Part shown: in pieces, positions 1 to 6,433 of the stretch
How the letters are laid out: every line of letters starts with the position of its first letter
Position numbering within the stretch: position 1 is the stretch's first letter
Assembly (NCBI RefSeq): GCF_000966975.1
Contig: NZ_JZWV01000883.1
Span: 1 to 8,427 of the forward strand
Direction: 5' to 3'
Length of the DNA stretch: 8,427 nucleotides
Source of the DNA: Streptomyces katrae
GTDB lineage: Bacteria; Actinomycetota; Actinomycetes; Streptomycetales; Streptomycetaceae
Notes under the pieces: generated by a model
Database searches by the model: none
What the model was told of the DNA's origin: nothing
The model's input: the letters and a program-made list of their open reading frames with translations, nothing else
Program-made: the position numbers and the translations under genes

Positions 1-141
1 GTCATCAATAGTACGATTTTCACCGAACATGTGCCCTTGGCAACCATCGACCGAGACCTCGACCATCCCGTTCTGCCGCCAGGGGCCCATGCCGTATTGC
101 TGTTTGTCCACCGGCACCGTCAGGTGCGCGGCCGAGGTCAC
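1..141 (-). CDS. Possible N-terminal fragment of an unidentified protein, cut by the left edge
   Basis: A minus-strand frame stays open from a GTG at 141 (or an in-frame ATG at 180) to the window edge, giving 47 residues from the GTG. The product starts [17 protein letters not shown] and continues through GPWRQNG and EVSVDGC. I do not recognise the family. In this frame about 74% of third positions are G/C against about 40% of second positions. Third-position G/C is much higher in the first 31 codons than in the last 16. This fits coding better than the overlapping plus-strand frame, which is open only to a TGA at 148. A weak AAGG lies 3 bases before the GTG. If real, the gene is divergent from streptavidin and shares about 85 bp of upstream DNA with it. 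Only a fragment is visible, so confidence is modest. Confidence 0.42.
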   Translation of the reverse strand, partial: MTSAAHLTVPVDKQQYGMGPWRQNGMVEVSVDGCQGHMFGENRTIDD

Positions 142-224
142 AAACCTTGACGGGCGGGAATCGGGAAACGCGCACAACATGCGCGTCGACCGACCCGTCG
201 GCAACACCTAGGGGAGTATTTTTC
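142..224. promoter_or_regulatory. Upstream region of streptavidin
   Basis: This short region precedes streptavidin and may also serve the divergent fragment on the left. A TTGACG hexamer at 147-152 resembles a -35 box on the plus strand. No convincing -10 sits 16-18 bases downstream; the nearest A-rich sequence is CACAAC at 173-178. The clear element is the ribosome binding site AGGGGAG at 210-216. I see no strong operator palindrome. The promoter call is tentative. Confidence 0.3.
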
Positions 225-782
225 GTGTCTCACATGCGCAAGATCGTCGTTGCAGCCATCGCCGTTTCGCTCACCACGGTCGGGATTGCGGCCAACGCCT
301 CGGCGGACCCCGCGAAGGACTCGAAGGCCCAGGTCGCGGCGGTCGACGCCGGCATCACCGGCACCTGGTACAACCAGCTCGGCTCGACCTTCACCGTGAC
401 CGCGAACACGGACGGCAGCCTCACCGGCACCTACGAGTCGGCCGTCGGCAACGCCGAGAGCCGCTACGTCGTGACCGGCCGTTACGACACCGCCGCCGCC
501 ACCGGCACCGGCACCGCCCTCGGCTGGACGGTGGCCTGGAAGAATGACTTCCGCAACGCCCACTCCGCCACCACGTGGAGCGGCCAGTACGTCGGCGGCG
601 CCGACGCGAAGATCAACACCCAGTGGCTGCTGACCTCCGGCACCACCGCGGCCGACTCCTGGAAGTCCACCCTGGTCGGCCACGACACCTTCACCAAGGT
701 GAAGCCGTCCGCCGCTTCCATCGACGCGGCCAAGAAGGCCGGCGTCAACAACGGCAACCCGCTCGACGCCGTCCAGCAGTAG
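225..782 (+). CDS. Streptavidin, secreted tetrameric biotin-binding protein
   Basis: The protein binds biotin very tightly outside the cell and starves competitors of it. From the ATG at 234 it has 182 residues: a 24-residue signal peptide ([11 protein letters not shown]..., ending ASA before DPAKD) and one avidin-type beta-barrel. Compared from memory with S. avidinii streptavidin, it carries roughly 22 changes and one missing residue in the loop after RYD. All biotin-contact residues I can map are kept: mature N23, L25, S27, Y43, S45, the four Trp (W78, W91, W107, W119 here) and D127. The flexible C-terminal tail from KPSAAS to AVQQ is unchanged. AGGGGAG (210-216) is 8 bases before the GTG at 225 but 17 before the usual ATG at 234, so I chose the GTG, which adds three residues. 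It has its own terminator and is a separate transcription unit from the minus-strand operon. The identity is effectively certain. Confidence 0.98.
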   Translation: MSHMRKIVVAAIAVSLTTVGIAANASADPAKDSKAQVAAVDAGITGTWYNQLGSTFTVTANTDGSLTGTYESAVGNAESRYVVTGRYDTAAATGTGTALGWTVAWKNDFRNAHSATTWSGQYVGGADAKINTQWLLTSGTTAADSWKSTLVGHDTFTKVKPSAASIDAAKKAGVNNGNPLDAVQQ

Positions 783-828
783 GACGCGTCCGGGCACCCA
801 GGTGCCGAGACGCCGAACCGAACGCGTG

Positions 829-861
829 CGGGCCGTCCGGAGGATCCCTCCGGACGGCCCG
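829..861 (+). terminator. Hairpin terminator after streptavidin
   Basis: A perfect 15-bp inverted repeat (829-843 and 847-861) surrounds a 3-base ATC loop 47 bp after the streptavidin stop. The stem is almost all G/C. No T-run follows, which is common for Streptomyces terminators. A smaller hairpin, GGCACC-CA-GGTGCC at 793-806, lies between the stop codon and this stem. The strong stem argues against read-through into the P450. Confidence 0.8.
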
Positions 862-932
862 TCCGTCGGCGGACCCGCCCCCGGCGCCGTCCACGCGAGA
901 TGCGTCTCACACGGGCTGGTCCCCAGCGGGTA

Positions 933-960
933 TTCACCGTGATCATGAAGGCTTGATACC
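933..960 (+). promoter_or_regulatory. Candidate promoter of the P450 gene
   Basis: TTCACC (933-938) and GATACC (955-960) are 16 bp apart and weakly resemble -35 and -10 boxes. They lie about 26 bp before the P450 start. The spacer contains the palindrome TGATCA (940-945), and TTCA/TGAA arms (933-936, 945-948) could form an operator. The placement after the streptavidin terminator is reasonable, but the matches are weak. Confidence 0.3.
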
Positions 961-985
961 GTCGTCCGGGGGAAGGTGAGTTGAC

Positions 986-2236
986 GTGATGGTGGCAATA
1001 CCCGTTGGCAGTGTGGATCTTTTCGACCAGGAGTACGCGCTCGACCCGTATCCGGTGATGGCGGCACTCCGCGAGAACGAACCCGTGAAGTACGACGAAA
1101 ACACGGGACTTTGGCTGATAAGCCGGTACGAGGACGTGCGCACCATTCTCCTCGACCCGGAGAATTACCTTCCGGACAATGCGATCGATGCGATCGGGCG
1201 CTTCTCCGTGCCGACGCTGCGCGTCCTCGCACGGGTCAAGTTCGACCTCCCGCAAACGCTTGCAAACAACAGCTCGGACAGCCACGCCGGCTATCGGCGC
1301 ATCATGACCAGGCTGTTCAACGCCCAGGCCGTCAACGCCTCGGTGCCGATGGTCGAGAAGGTCGTGGCGGAGGCGCTCGACGAGGTCGAGCGGCACCTCG
1401 CCGCCGACGGCACCTGCGATCTGGCCACGACCATCGCGCGGGACGTGCCCTTCCGGGTGATGCTGCGGCTGCTCGGTCTGGAAGCGGCCATCGACGTGGA
1501 CATCGACACCCTGGCCCGGTGGAGCGACGCCTCTCTGGAGCTCTTCTGGGGCCGCCCGCGGGGCGAGCGCGAGGTGGCGCTGGCCCGCGAGGCCGCCGAG
1601 TTCTACGCCTGGCTCACCGCACTGGTCTCGAAGCCCGCGCCCGAGGAGGCCACGCTGCTCGGCGCGCTCGCCGCGCACCGGCTGCCGGACGGGGAGCCGC
1701 TGGGCGTGACCCAGAAGGCCGCCGTCCTCTACTTCATGATCATCGCGGGTCAGATGACGACCACCCAGATGCTCAGCACCATGTACCGCAGGGCCCTCCA
1801 GGAGCCCGGCCGGTGGCGGCGGTTCGCCGAGTCGCCGGCGACCGTCGAGCCCTGGACCGAAGAGGTGCTGCGGCGGGATCCGCCCATCACCACCTGGCGG
1901 CGGGTCACCGGCCGGCCCATGACCCTGTCCGGCGTGGACCTCCCGGCGGGTGCGCCGCTGCTGCTGATGCTCTCGTCCACCGGCTCGGACACCGAAGTCT
2001 TCGACAACCCCGAGCAGCTGTGTCCGCACCGGGCCAACGTCCGCAAGCACCTGTCCTTCGGCTTGGGGCGGCACCGCTGCTCCGGCGCCGAACTGGCCAG
2101 GATGGAGGCCGACGTGGTGATGCGGATGACCGCCGAGCGGCTCCCGGACCTCAGGCTCTCGGACCGGTCCTCGCCCGAGATGCTGGCGCTGCTCTCGTTC
2201 CGGGCCCCGCTGCAGGTCCTGGTGGAGCGGGACTGA
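986..2236 (+). CDS. Cytochrome P450 monooxygenase
   Basis: This is a soluble bacterial P450 of about 416 residues, the normal length. The heme loop is FGLGRHRCSG at 358-367 with Cys365 as the thiolate ligand. The K-helix ExxR is E293-V-L-R296, and the C-helix HxxxR appears as HAGYR. The I-helix reads AGQMTT at 254-259, with Met257 where the family usually has Asp or Glu before Thr258. Ferredoxin and reductase partners are not in the window. The first codons are GTG ATG GTG; AAGGTGAG at 973-980 suits either the GTG at 986 or the ATG at 989. The first 110 or so codons use more A/T-ending codons than the rest, including two ATA. The gene converges on the ligase gene. By context it may oxidise a biotin precursor or analogue, or cleave an acyl-ACP as BioI does to give pimeloyl-ACP; the sequence does not settle the substrate. 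Confidence 0.95.
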   Translation: MMVAIPVGSVDLFDQEYALDPYPVMAALRENEPVKYDENTGLWLISRYEDVRTILLDPENYLPDNAIDAIGRFSVPTLRVLARVKFDLPQTLANNSSDSHAGYRRIMTRLFNAQAVNASVPMVEKVVAEALDEVERHLAADGTCDLATTIARDVPFRVMLRLLGLEAAIDVDIDTLARWSDASLELFWGRPRGEREVALAREAAEFYAWLTALVSKPAPEEATLLGALAAHRLPDGEPLGVTQKAAVLYFMIIAGQMTTTQMLSTMYRRALQEPGRWRRFAESPATVEPWTEEVLRRDPPITTWRRVTGRPMTLSGVDLPAGAPLLLMLSSTGSDTEVFDNPEQLCPHRANVRKHLSFGLGRHRCSGAELARMEADVVMRMTAERLPDLRLSDRSSPEMLALLSFRAPLQVLVERD

Positions 2237-2284
2237 GCGGAGCCCCGCTGTCGGGTCCGCCGCCACGACGGGCCACCGCCCGTT
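2236..2284. terminator. Hairpins between convergent P450 and ligase genes
   Basis: Two small stem-loops fill the gap between the convergent stop codons. One is AGCGG-AGCC-CCGCT at 2236-2249, directly at the P450 stop. The other is ACGGGC-CACC-GCCCGT at 2268-2283, which can gain a G-T pair at 2267/2284. The second sits at the ligase stop codon and could end transcription from both sides. Neither has a T-run, so this is a moderate inference from position and symmetry. Confidence 0.4.
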
Positions 2285-3828
2285 CACAGCACCTCCCGCA
2301 TTCCGTGCCGGCCGCCGAGGAGGATGCTCCGCACCCGCCCGTGGTCGATCTTTCCGCCGGACGTGTAGGGCAGGGCGTCCGCCTCGAACAGCCGCCGGGG
2401 GCACATCTGCCGTGACAGGTGGGCCGAGGCCCTGTCGCGTACCTCCGTCAGCCCGAGGCGGGCACCGTCCCGCCACCGGACCACCGCGCACACCAGGTCG
2501 CCCCAGTGGTCGTCGGGCAGTCCGACCACCGCGGCCTCGGCGATCTCCTCCAGCTGGAGCAGGGCCGCCGCGACCTGCTCCGGGTGCACGTTGAGCCCGC
2601 CGCTGATCAGCATCCCCTTCCTCCTGCCGACGAGGTGGAGGTAGCCGCGCTCGTCGACGCGGCCGATGTCGCCGACGGTGAACCAACCGTCGGCGTCGGG
2701 GCCTTCGCCGTCCGCGGCCGAGAGGTAGCAGGTGAAGAGCATGTCGCTGCGCACGTGCACCTGGCCCGGCTCGTTCACGCCGACCTCCTCGCCCGAGGGC
2801 GAGCGCAGCGAGAGCTCGACACCGGCCGCGGGCCTGCCGACCGACTCCCGGGGGCCGTCGGCGTCCCCGTGGAGCACGGAGACCAGGCTGAGTTCCGTCG
2901 CCCCGTAGAACTCCACGGCATCGGCGTTCGGGAAGAGCTCCCCGGCCAGGGCGCGGCGGGCCGGGGACCATTTCGCCCCCACCGAGAGCAGGGAGCGCAC
3001 CTCGGGGAAGCGGCGGCCCGGGTGGAGGCGCGCGTGTTCGAGCAGCGCCTGGAACATGGTGGGCACCAGATAGAGCCGGGTGACGGAGTGCCGCTCGATG
3101 TCGTCGAGTGCGCGGCCCGCGTCGAAGGCGGGCATCAGGCAGACGGTCGCGCCGACGTGCAGTCCGTGCACCAGGCCGAAGAGGAAGTGCGAGTGGGCGA
3201 GGGAGCCCGGCAGCAGGATCGTGTCGCGCGCGTCGATACCGAACTCGTCGGTGTACCGGTCGAAGGTGCGCAGCCAGGACCGGTGCGAGCGGACCACGCC
3301 CTTGGGGCGGCCGGTGCTCCCCGAGGTGAACCCGACGTGGAGGGGCGCGCTGTCCGGCACCCCGGCGAACTCCGCGGGCCCGGCGGAGTCCTCCCCTGCC
3401 CCGTGGCCGCGGCGCAGCCAGGCCTCGAAGCCGGGTCCGGCCACCTCCAGCAGGGTGGCGGGGGGCACGTGCCGCGCGAGCGGCCCGTCGGCGCTCTCGC
3501 AGTACAGCCGGGCCGGCGGTGCGTCGCGCAGGACGGCGGCGAGTTCGGCCTCGCTCCACGCCGGGTCGAGGACCATGACGGGGATGCCGGCGACGGCCGC
3601 GCCGAGGAAGATCCGCGCGAACTCCTCGCGGTTGCCGAGGAGTACGGCGATCCGGACCCCGGGGCCGGGTCGCGGGCCGAACTCGGCCCGCAGGGCCCGG
3701 GCGACGTCGAGCGCGCCGCGCCGCAGCGCTGCGTAGCTCCACCGTCGCCCGGCTCCCCCGCCGATGGCGAGGGCAGCCCGGCCGGGTGTGTTCACGGCGT
3801 GCCGGAGGAACCCACCGGCGATCGTCAT
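2284..3828 (-). CDS. Acyl-CoA synthetase / AMP-dependent acyl ligase (ANL superfamily)
   Basis: The enzyme should activate a carboxylic acid with ATP as the acyl-AMP and pass it to CoA or an ACP thiol. It is 514 residues from the ATG at 3828, chosen because AGGGAG lies 6 bases upstream and a longer frame would run into the BioF gene. Motifs in order: P-loop FTSGSTGRPKG (167-177), YGATE (308-312), GWFTVGD (381-387), hinge region GRRKGMLISGG (401-411) and C-terminal catalytic Lys493 in GGKID. All core ANL motifs are present, so it looks active. It is the last gene of the minus-strand run, 49 bp after BioF. By context the substrate may be pimelate or a related dicarboxylic or modified acid, in the role that BioW plays elsewhere, although BioW is a different fold. 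Motifs alone do not fix the substrate, and transfer to the ACP at 6191-6433 rather than CoA is possible. Confidence 0.93.
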   Translation of the reverse strand: MTIAGGFLRHAVNTPGRAALAIGGGAGRRWSYAALRRGALDVARALRAEFGPRPGPGVRIAVLLGNREEFARIFLGAAVAGIPVMVLDPAWSEAELAAVLRDAPPARLYCESADGPLARHVPPATLLEVAGPGFEAWLRRGHGAGEDSAGPAEFAGVPDSAPLHVGFTSGSTGRPKGVVRSHRSWLRTFDRYTDEFGIDARDTILLPGSLAHSHFLFGLVHGLHVGATVCLMPAFDAGRALDDIERHSVTRLYLVPTMFQALLEHARLHPGRRFPEVRSLLSVGAKWSPARRALAGELFPNADAVEFYGATELSLVSVLHGDADGPRESVGRPAAGVELSLRSPSGEEVGVNEPGQVHVRSDMLFTCYLSAADGEGPDADGWFTVGDIGRVDERGYLHLVGRRKGMLISGGLNVHPEQVAAALLQLEEIAEAAVVGLPDDHWGDLVCAVVRWRDGARLGLTEVRDRASAHLSRQMCPRRLFEADALPYTSGGKIDHGRVRSILLGGRHGMREVL

Positions 3829-3877
3829 GACGGTCTCCCTCACTCCGCCCGGGCCAGGTCGCCCCAGGACAACCTCC

Positions 3878-4993
3878 TTACCAGGGACTGTGCTTGACCA
3901 CCACGTCGATGGCACGGTCGATCTCGGACTCGGTCAGGTCGGCGCGGGAGGTGAGCCGGATCCGGGAGAACCGGTCGGGCACCGACGGCGGGCGGAAACA
4001 CGCCACCTTGACGCCGTCGGCCAGGCAGTCCGCCGCCCACTTCGCGGTCTGGGCCGCGGAGGGCCCGCGGACCGAGACCACGGCCGCCTGCGCCTCGGTC
4101 ACCGGCAGCCCGATGGCCGCGAGCCGCTCGGCGAGGGTCGCCGCCACGTGCCGGGTCCGGGCCGGACGGTCCGGCTCGGCTCGCAGCACCCGGAGCGCCT
4201 CGAGGGCTCCGGCGGCCGAGGCCGGGGCGAGCCCGGTGTCGAACAGGAAGCTGCGGGCCATGTTCATGACGTGGTCGATCACCCGGCGGGGACCGATCAC
4301 GGCGCCGCCCTGTGCGCCCAGGGACTTGGACAGGGTGATGGTGGTGACCACGTCGGGGCTGCCGGCCAGCCCGGCGGCGGCCACCGCCCCCTCTCCGCGC
4401 TCGCCGATGACGCCGAGCCCGTGCGCGTCGTCGACGTCCACGAGGTCACCGTCGACGGAGAACACCGACTCGGTGACCGCCAGCGCGCGCTGCTGCTCCC
4501 GTTCGGCGAGCACCCGCTCCAGTGCCTGCGGATCGGCGTGCGCGATGTCGACCACGTCCGCGCCCGACAGCCGGTAGCCGTCGATCAGGGAGGCGTGGTT
4601 GAACGCGTCGGAGGCGATCAGGGTGCCGGGGCGGGCCAGTGCGGTGACCGCGCCGAGGTTGGCCAGGTAGCCGGAGGAGAAGACCAGCGCGGCCTCCGCT
4701 CCGCTGAACTCGGCCAGCTCCCGCTCCAGTTCGGCGTGCACTTCCGTCGTTCCGGTGGCCAGCCGGGAGCCCGTCGAGCCGGCGCCCCAGGTCAGGGAGG
4801 CGTCGGCCACCGCCTGGACCACGCGGGGGTGGCGGGTGAGGCCGAGGTAGTCGTTGCCACCGAAGTCGATCACGTCCGGCCGGGCTCCGCGGACCTGGAC
4901 CCGGCGGGTGAGGCCCGCCCGGTCCCGGCGCCGCGTGCTGTCGTCGATCCAGGCGAACACGTCGCCCGGATCGCTGTGTCGCTCTGCTTCCAT
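3878..4993 (-). CDS. bioF: 8-amino-7-oxononanoate (KAPA) synthase-like, BioF family, with internal gap
   Basis: BioF is a PLP enzyme of the alpha-oxoamine synthase family. It condenses pimeloyl-ACP or pimeloyl-CoA with L-alanine, losing CO2, to give KAPA, the first committed step of the biotin ring. Visible hallmarks are FGGNDYLGL (44-52), SDAFNHASLIDG (128-139, ring-stacking His133), VDDAHG (187-192) and the PLP Lys223 in TLSKSLGAQGG. The protein has 371 residues, against about 385-400 usual. The shortfall lies between SVDGD (179-183) and VDDAHG: E. coli BioF has 19 residues there, this one has 3. The missing part covers a helix and the start of a core strand, so the enzyme may be impaired, altered or mis-assembled. 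GGAG (5004-5001) sits 7 bases before the ATG. The gene begins 16 bp after the ketosynthase stop. Other alpha-oxoamine synthases are less likely given the biotin context. Confidence 0.9.
   Translation of the reverse strand: MEAERHSDPGDVFAWIDDSTRRRDRAGLTRRVQVRGARPDVIDFGGNDYLGLTRHPRVVQAVADASLTWGAGSTGSRLATGTTEVHAELERELAEFSGAEAALVFSSGYLANLGAVTALARPGTLIASDAFNHASLIDGYRLSGADVVDIAHADPQALERVLAEREQQRALAVTESVFSVDGDLVDVDDAHGLGVIGERGEGAVAAAGLAGSPDVVTTITLSKSLGAQGGAVIGPRRVIDHVMNMARSFLFDTGLAPASAAGALEALRVLRAEPDRPARTRHVAATLAERLAAIGLPVTEAQAAVVSVRGPSAAQTAKWAADCLADGVKVACFRPPSVPDRFSRIRLTSRADLTESEIDRAIDVVVKHSPW
4429..4457. repeat. 8-bp direct repeat at the BioF gap
   Basis: CGTCGACG occurs at 4429-4436 and again at 4450-4457, start to start 21 bp. 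The pair lies exactly where the BioF protein is about 16 residues shorter than its relatives. Short repeats like this are typical sites of slippage deletion, and also of assembly collapse in GC-rich reads. Confidence 0.6.
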
Positions 4994-5009
4994 CGCTTCG
5001 CTCCGAACG

Positions 5010-6191
5010 CTATCCGGCAGGGCCGAGGACGAGGACGCCGTTGTGGCCGCCGAAACCGAACGACTGGGTGAGGGAGGGGCCGGGCTGCCACTTCCGGCCT
5101 TCGCCGGTCACCACGTCGACGGCGAGCGCCGGGTCGACCGTGGTGAGGCCGACGGTCGGCGGTATCAGCTCATGGCGCATGGACAGGAGCACCGCGACGG
5201 CCTCCAGCGCACCGCCGGCGCCGAACGCGTGTCCGGTCGCCCCCTTGGTGGAGGTCACCGGCGGGCACGTGTCGAACACCGACAGGATGGCGTTGGTCTC
5301 CGCCTCGTCGTTGCGCAGGGTGCCCGTGCCGTGGGCGTTGATCTGCCGCACCTCCTCCGGGCGCACTCCGGCGTCCTCGAGGGCGAGGCGGATGCACCGG
5401 GCGGCGTCGCCGCCGCCGGGGGCGGGCATGGTGATGTCGTGGGCGTCCGCCGTGCTGCCGGAGCCGAGCACCTCGCCGTAGATGGTGGCACCGCGCGCCA
5501 CCGCCGTGTCCCATTCCTCCAGGACGAGCACGGCGGCGCCCTCGGCGATGGCGAAGCCGTCGCGTTCCGCGTCGAAGGGCCGGGTGCGGCCGGAGGCGGA
5601 CAGGGCCCGCATGTTGGTGAACCCGGCGACGATGGTGGGCGTGATCGCGGCCTCGGTGCCGCCGGCGAGCACCCTGTCGCAGGTGCCGTCGGCGATCATC
5701 CGGGCGGCGTGTCCGATGGCGTGGGTGGCCGCGGCGCAGGCGGTCTCCAGGCTCTCGCACGGACCGCGCCAGCCCTGGCGCATGGCCACCGTCGCGGCGG
5801 CGGCGTTGGCCATCATCATCGGTACGAGGAACGGGGAGACCCGTCGGGCGCCGCGCTCCTGGTGGATGACGGTCTGCCGTTCGAAGGTGCTGACCCCCGC
5901 CAGCGCGGTGGCGACGACCACGCCGCTGCGTTCGGGGTCCACCTCCGTGAGTCCCGAGTCGCGGTGGGCCATGTCGGCGGCGGCGACGGCGAACTGGGTG
6001 AACCGGTCGGTGTGGCGGGCTTCGCGGACGTCCATCCAGGGCGACGGGTCCCAGTCCGTCAGTTCCCGGTGGCCGTCGGGCGGGGTCTGGAAGAGGCCTT
6101 CCCAGAAGGCCTCCGCGCCCGTGCCGCAGGCACTCACGACACCGAGTCCGGTGACCGCGACGCGGCGTGCCCCTGCCGTCCTGCCGGCCAT
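5010..6191 (-). CDS. Beta-ketoacyl-ACP synthase II (FabF-type ketosynthase)
   Basis: The enzyme extends acyl-ACP by two carbons with malonyl-ACP through decarboxylative Claisen condensation. In the 394-residue numbering counted from the GTG at 6194, the catalytic triad is complete: Cys153 in ETACAAATHAIGHA, His288 in NAHGTGTLRND, and His322 in KGATGHAFGAGG with Lys317. The glycine-rich end FGFGGHNG is usual for actinobacterial FabF and KasA proteins. The length is that of a stand-alone KS, not a modular PKS. The ACP stop TGA and this start share bases (GTGATG), with ATG at 6191 or GTG at 6194. No good ribosome binding site precedes it, so translation is probably coupled to the ACP. Beside a dedicated ACP, BioF and ligase, it is likely to build the acyl chain that BioF uses, with reductive steps supplied by general fatty acid synthase. 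A fatty acid housekeeping role is less likely because fabD, fabH and fabG are absent here. Confidence 0.95.
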   Translation of the reverse strand: MAGRTAGARRVAVTGLGVVSACGTGAEAFWEGLFQTPPDGHRELTDWDPSPWMDVREARHTDRFTQFAVAAADMAHRDSGLTEVDPERSGVVVATALAGVSTFERQTVIHQERGARRVSPFLVPMMMANAAAATVAMRQGWRGPCESLETACAAATHAIGHAARMIADGTCDRVLAGGTEAAITPTIVAGFTNMRALSASGRTRPFDAERDGFAIAEGAAVLVLEEWDTAVARGATIYGEVLGSGSTADAHDITMPAPGGGDAARCIRLALEDAGVRPEEVRQINAHGTGTLRNDEAETNAILSVFDTCPPVTSTKGATGHAFGAGGALEAVAVLLSMRHELIPPTVGLTTVDPALAVDVVTGEGRKWQPGPSLTQSFGFGGHNGVLVLGPAG

Positions 6192-6433
6192 CACGCGACC
6201 AGCGAGAGGATGAGCCGGTGCAGGTCCTCGACGGTGTGGATGTCCTCCACCGCCTCGTCGGGCACCGAGATGCCGAACTCCTCCTCGATGGCCATGACCA
6301 GCTCCACCAGGATGAGGCTGCTGGAGCCCAGGTCCTCGGTCAGGTTCGCGTCCGGGGTCACGGACTCGGCCTTGACCTGCAAGACGTCCACGGCGCAGGT
6401 CGTGAGCCGGTCGAAAACGTCATCGTTAGCCAC
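6191..6433 (-). CDS. Acyl carrier protein
   Basis: A complete 80-residue acidic ACP that carries growing acyl chains on a phosphopantetheine arm. The attachment site is Ser39 in LGSSSLILVELVMAIEEEFG; helix II after it (VELVMAIEEEFGISVPDE) is textbook. The residue before the serine is Ser, where most ACPs have Asp (Asp-Ser-Leu), so the modifying transferase or partners may differ. The start is GTG at 6433; GGAGG (6448-6444) lies 10 bases upstream. The stop overlaps the ketosynthase start, which indicates equal, coupled production of KS and ACP. The pair resembles the minimal chain-building unit of type II systems. Its acyl cargo could be the direct BioF substrate, since BioF accepts pimeloyl-ACP in many bacteria. 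Confidence 0.95.
   Translation of the reverse strand: MANDDVFDRLTTCAVDVLQVKAESVTPDANLTEDLGSSSLILVELVMAIEEEFGISVPDEAVEDIHTVEDLHRLILSLVA

Noticed and set aside
1..150. Plus-strand frame open from base 1 to a TGA at 148, as a possible C-terminal gene end
   Set aside because: Its third-position G/C is about 63%, lower than its first positions (about 74%), the reverse of what coding DNA here shows; the opposite strand fits better.
138..1232. Open frame of 364 codons on the minus strand
   Set aside because: It lies opposite streptavidin and the P450 start and gives low-complexity Gly/Arg/Val sequence; the plus-strand genes explain the codon bias.
482..3742. Open frame of 1086 codons on the minus strand
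   Set aside because: It crosses streptavidin, the P450 and the real ligase in another frame. Its product is rich in Arg, Pro and Gly with no domain, typical of shadow frames in GC-rich DNA.
2419..3897. Plus-strand open frame of 492 codons opposite the ligase
   Set aside because: Antisense shadow of the ligase, whose ANL motifs are unmistakable. The product is Gly/Arg/Glu/Val-rich without motifs.
5041..5064. His in place of Thr in the ketosynthase FGFGGHNG loop as an unusual feature
   Set aside because: As far as I recall this His is normal in actinobacterial FabF and KasA proteins, so it is not notable.
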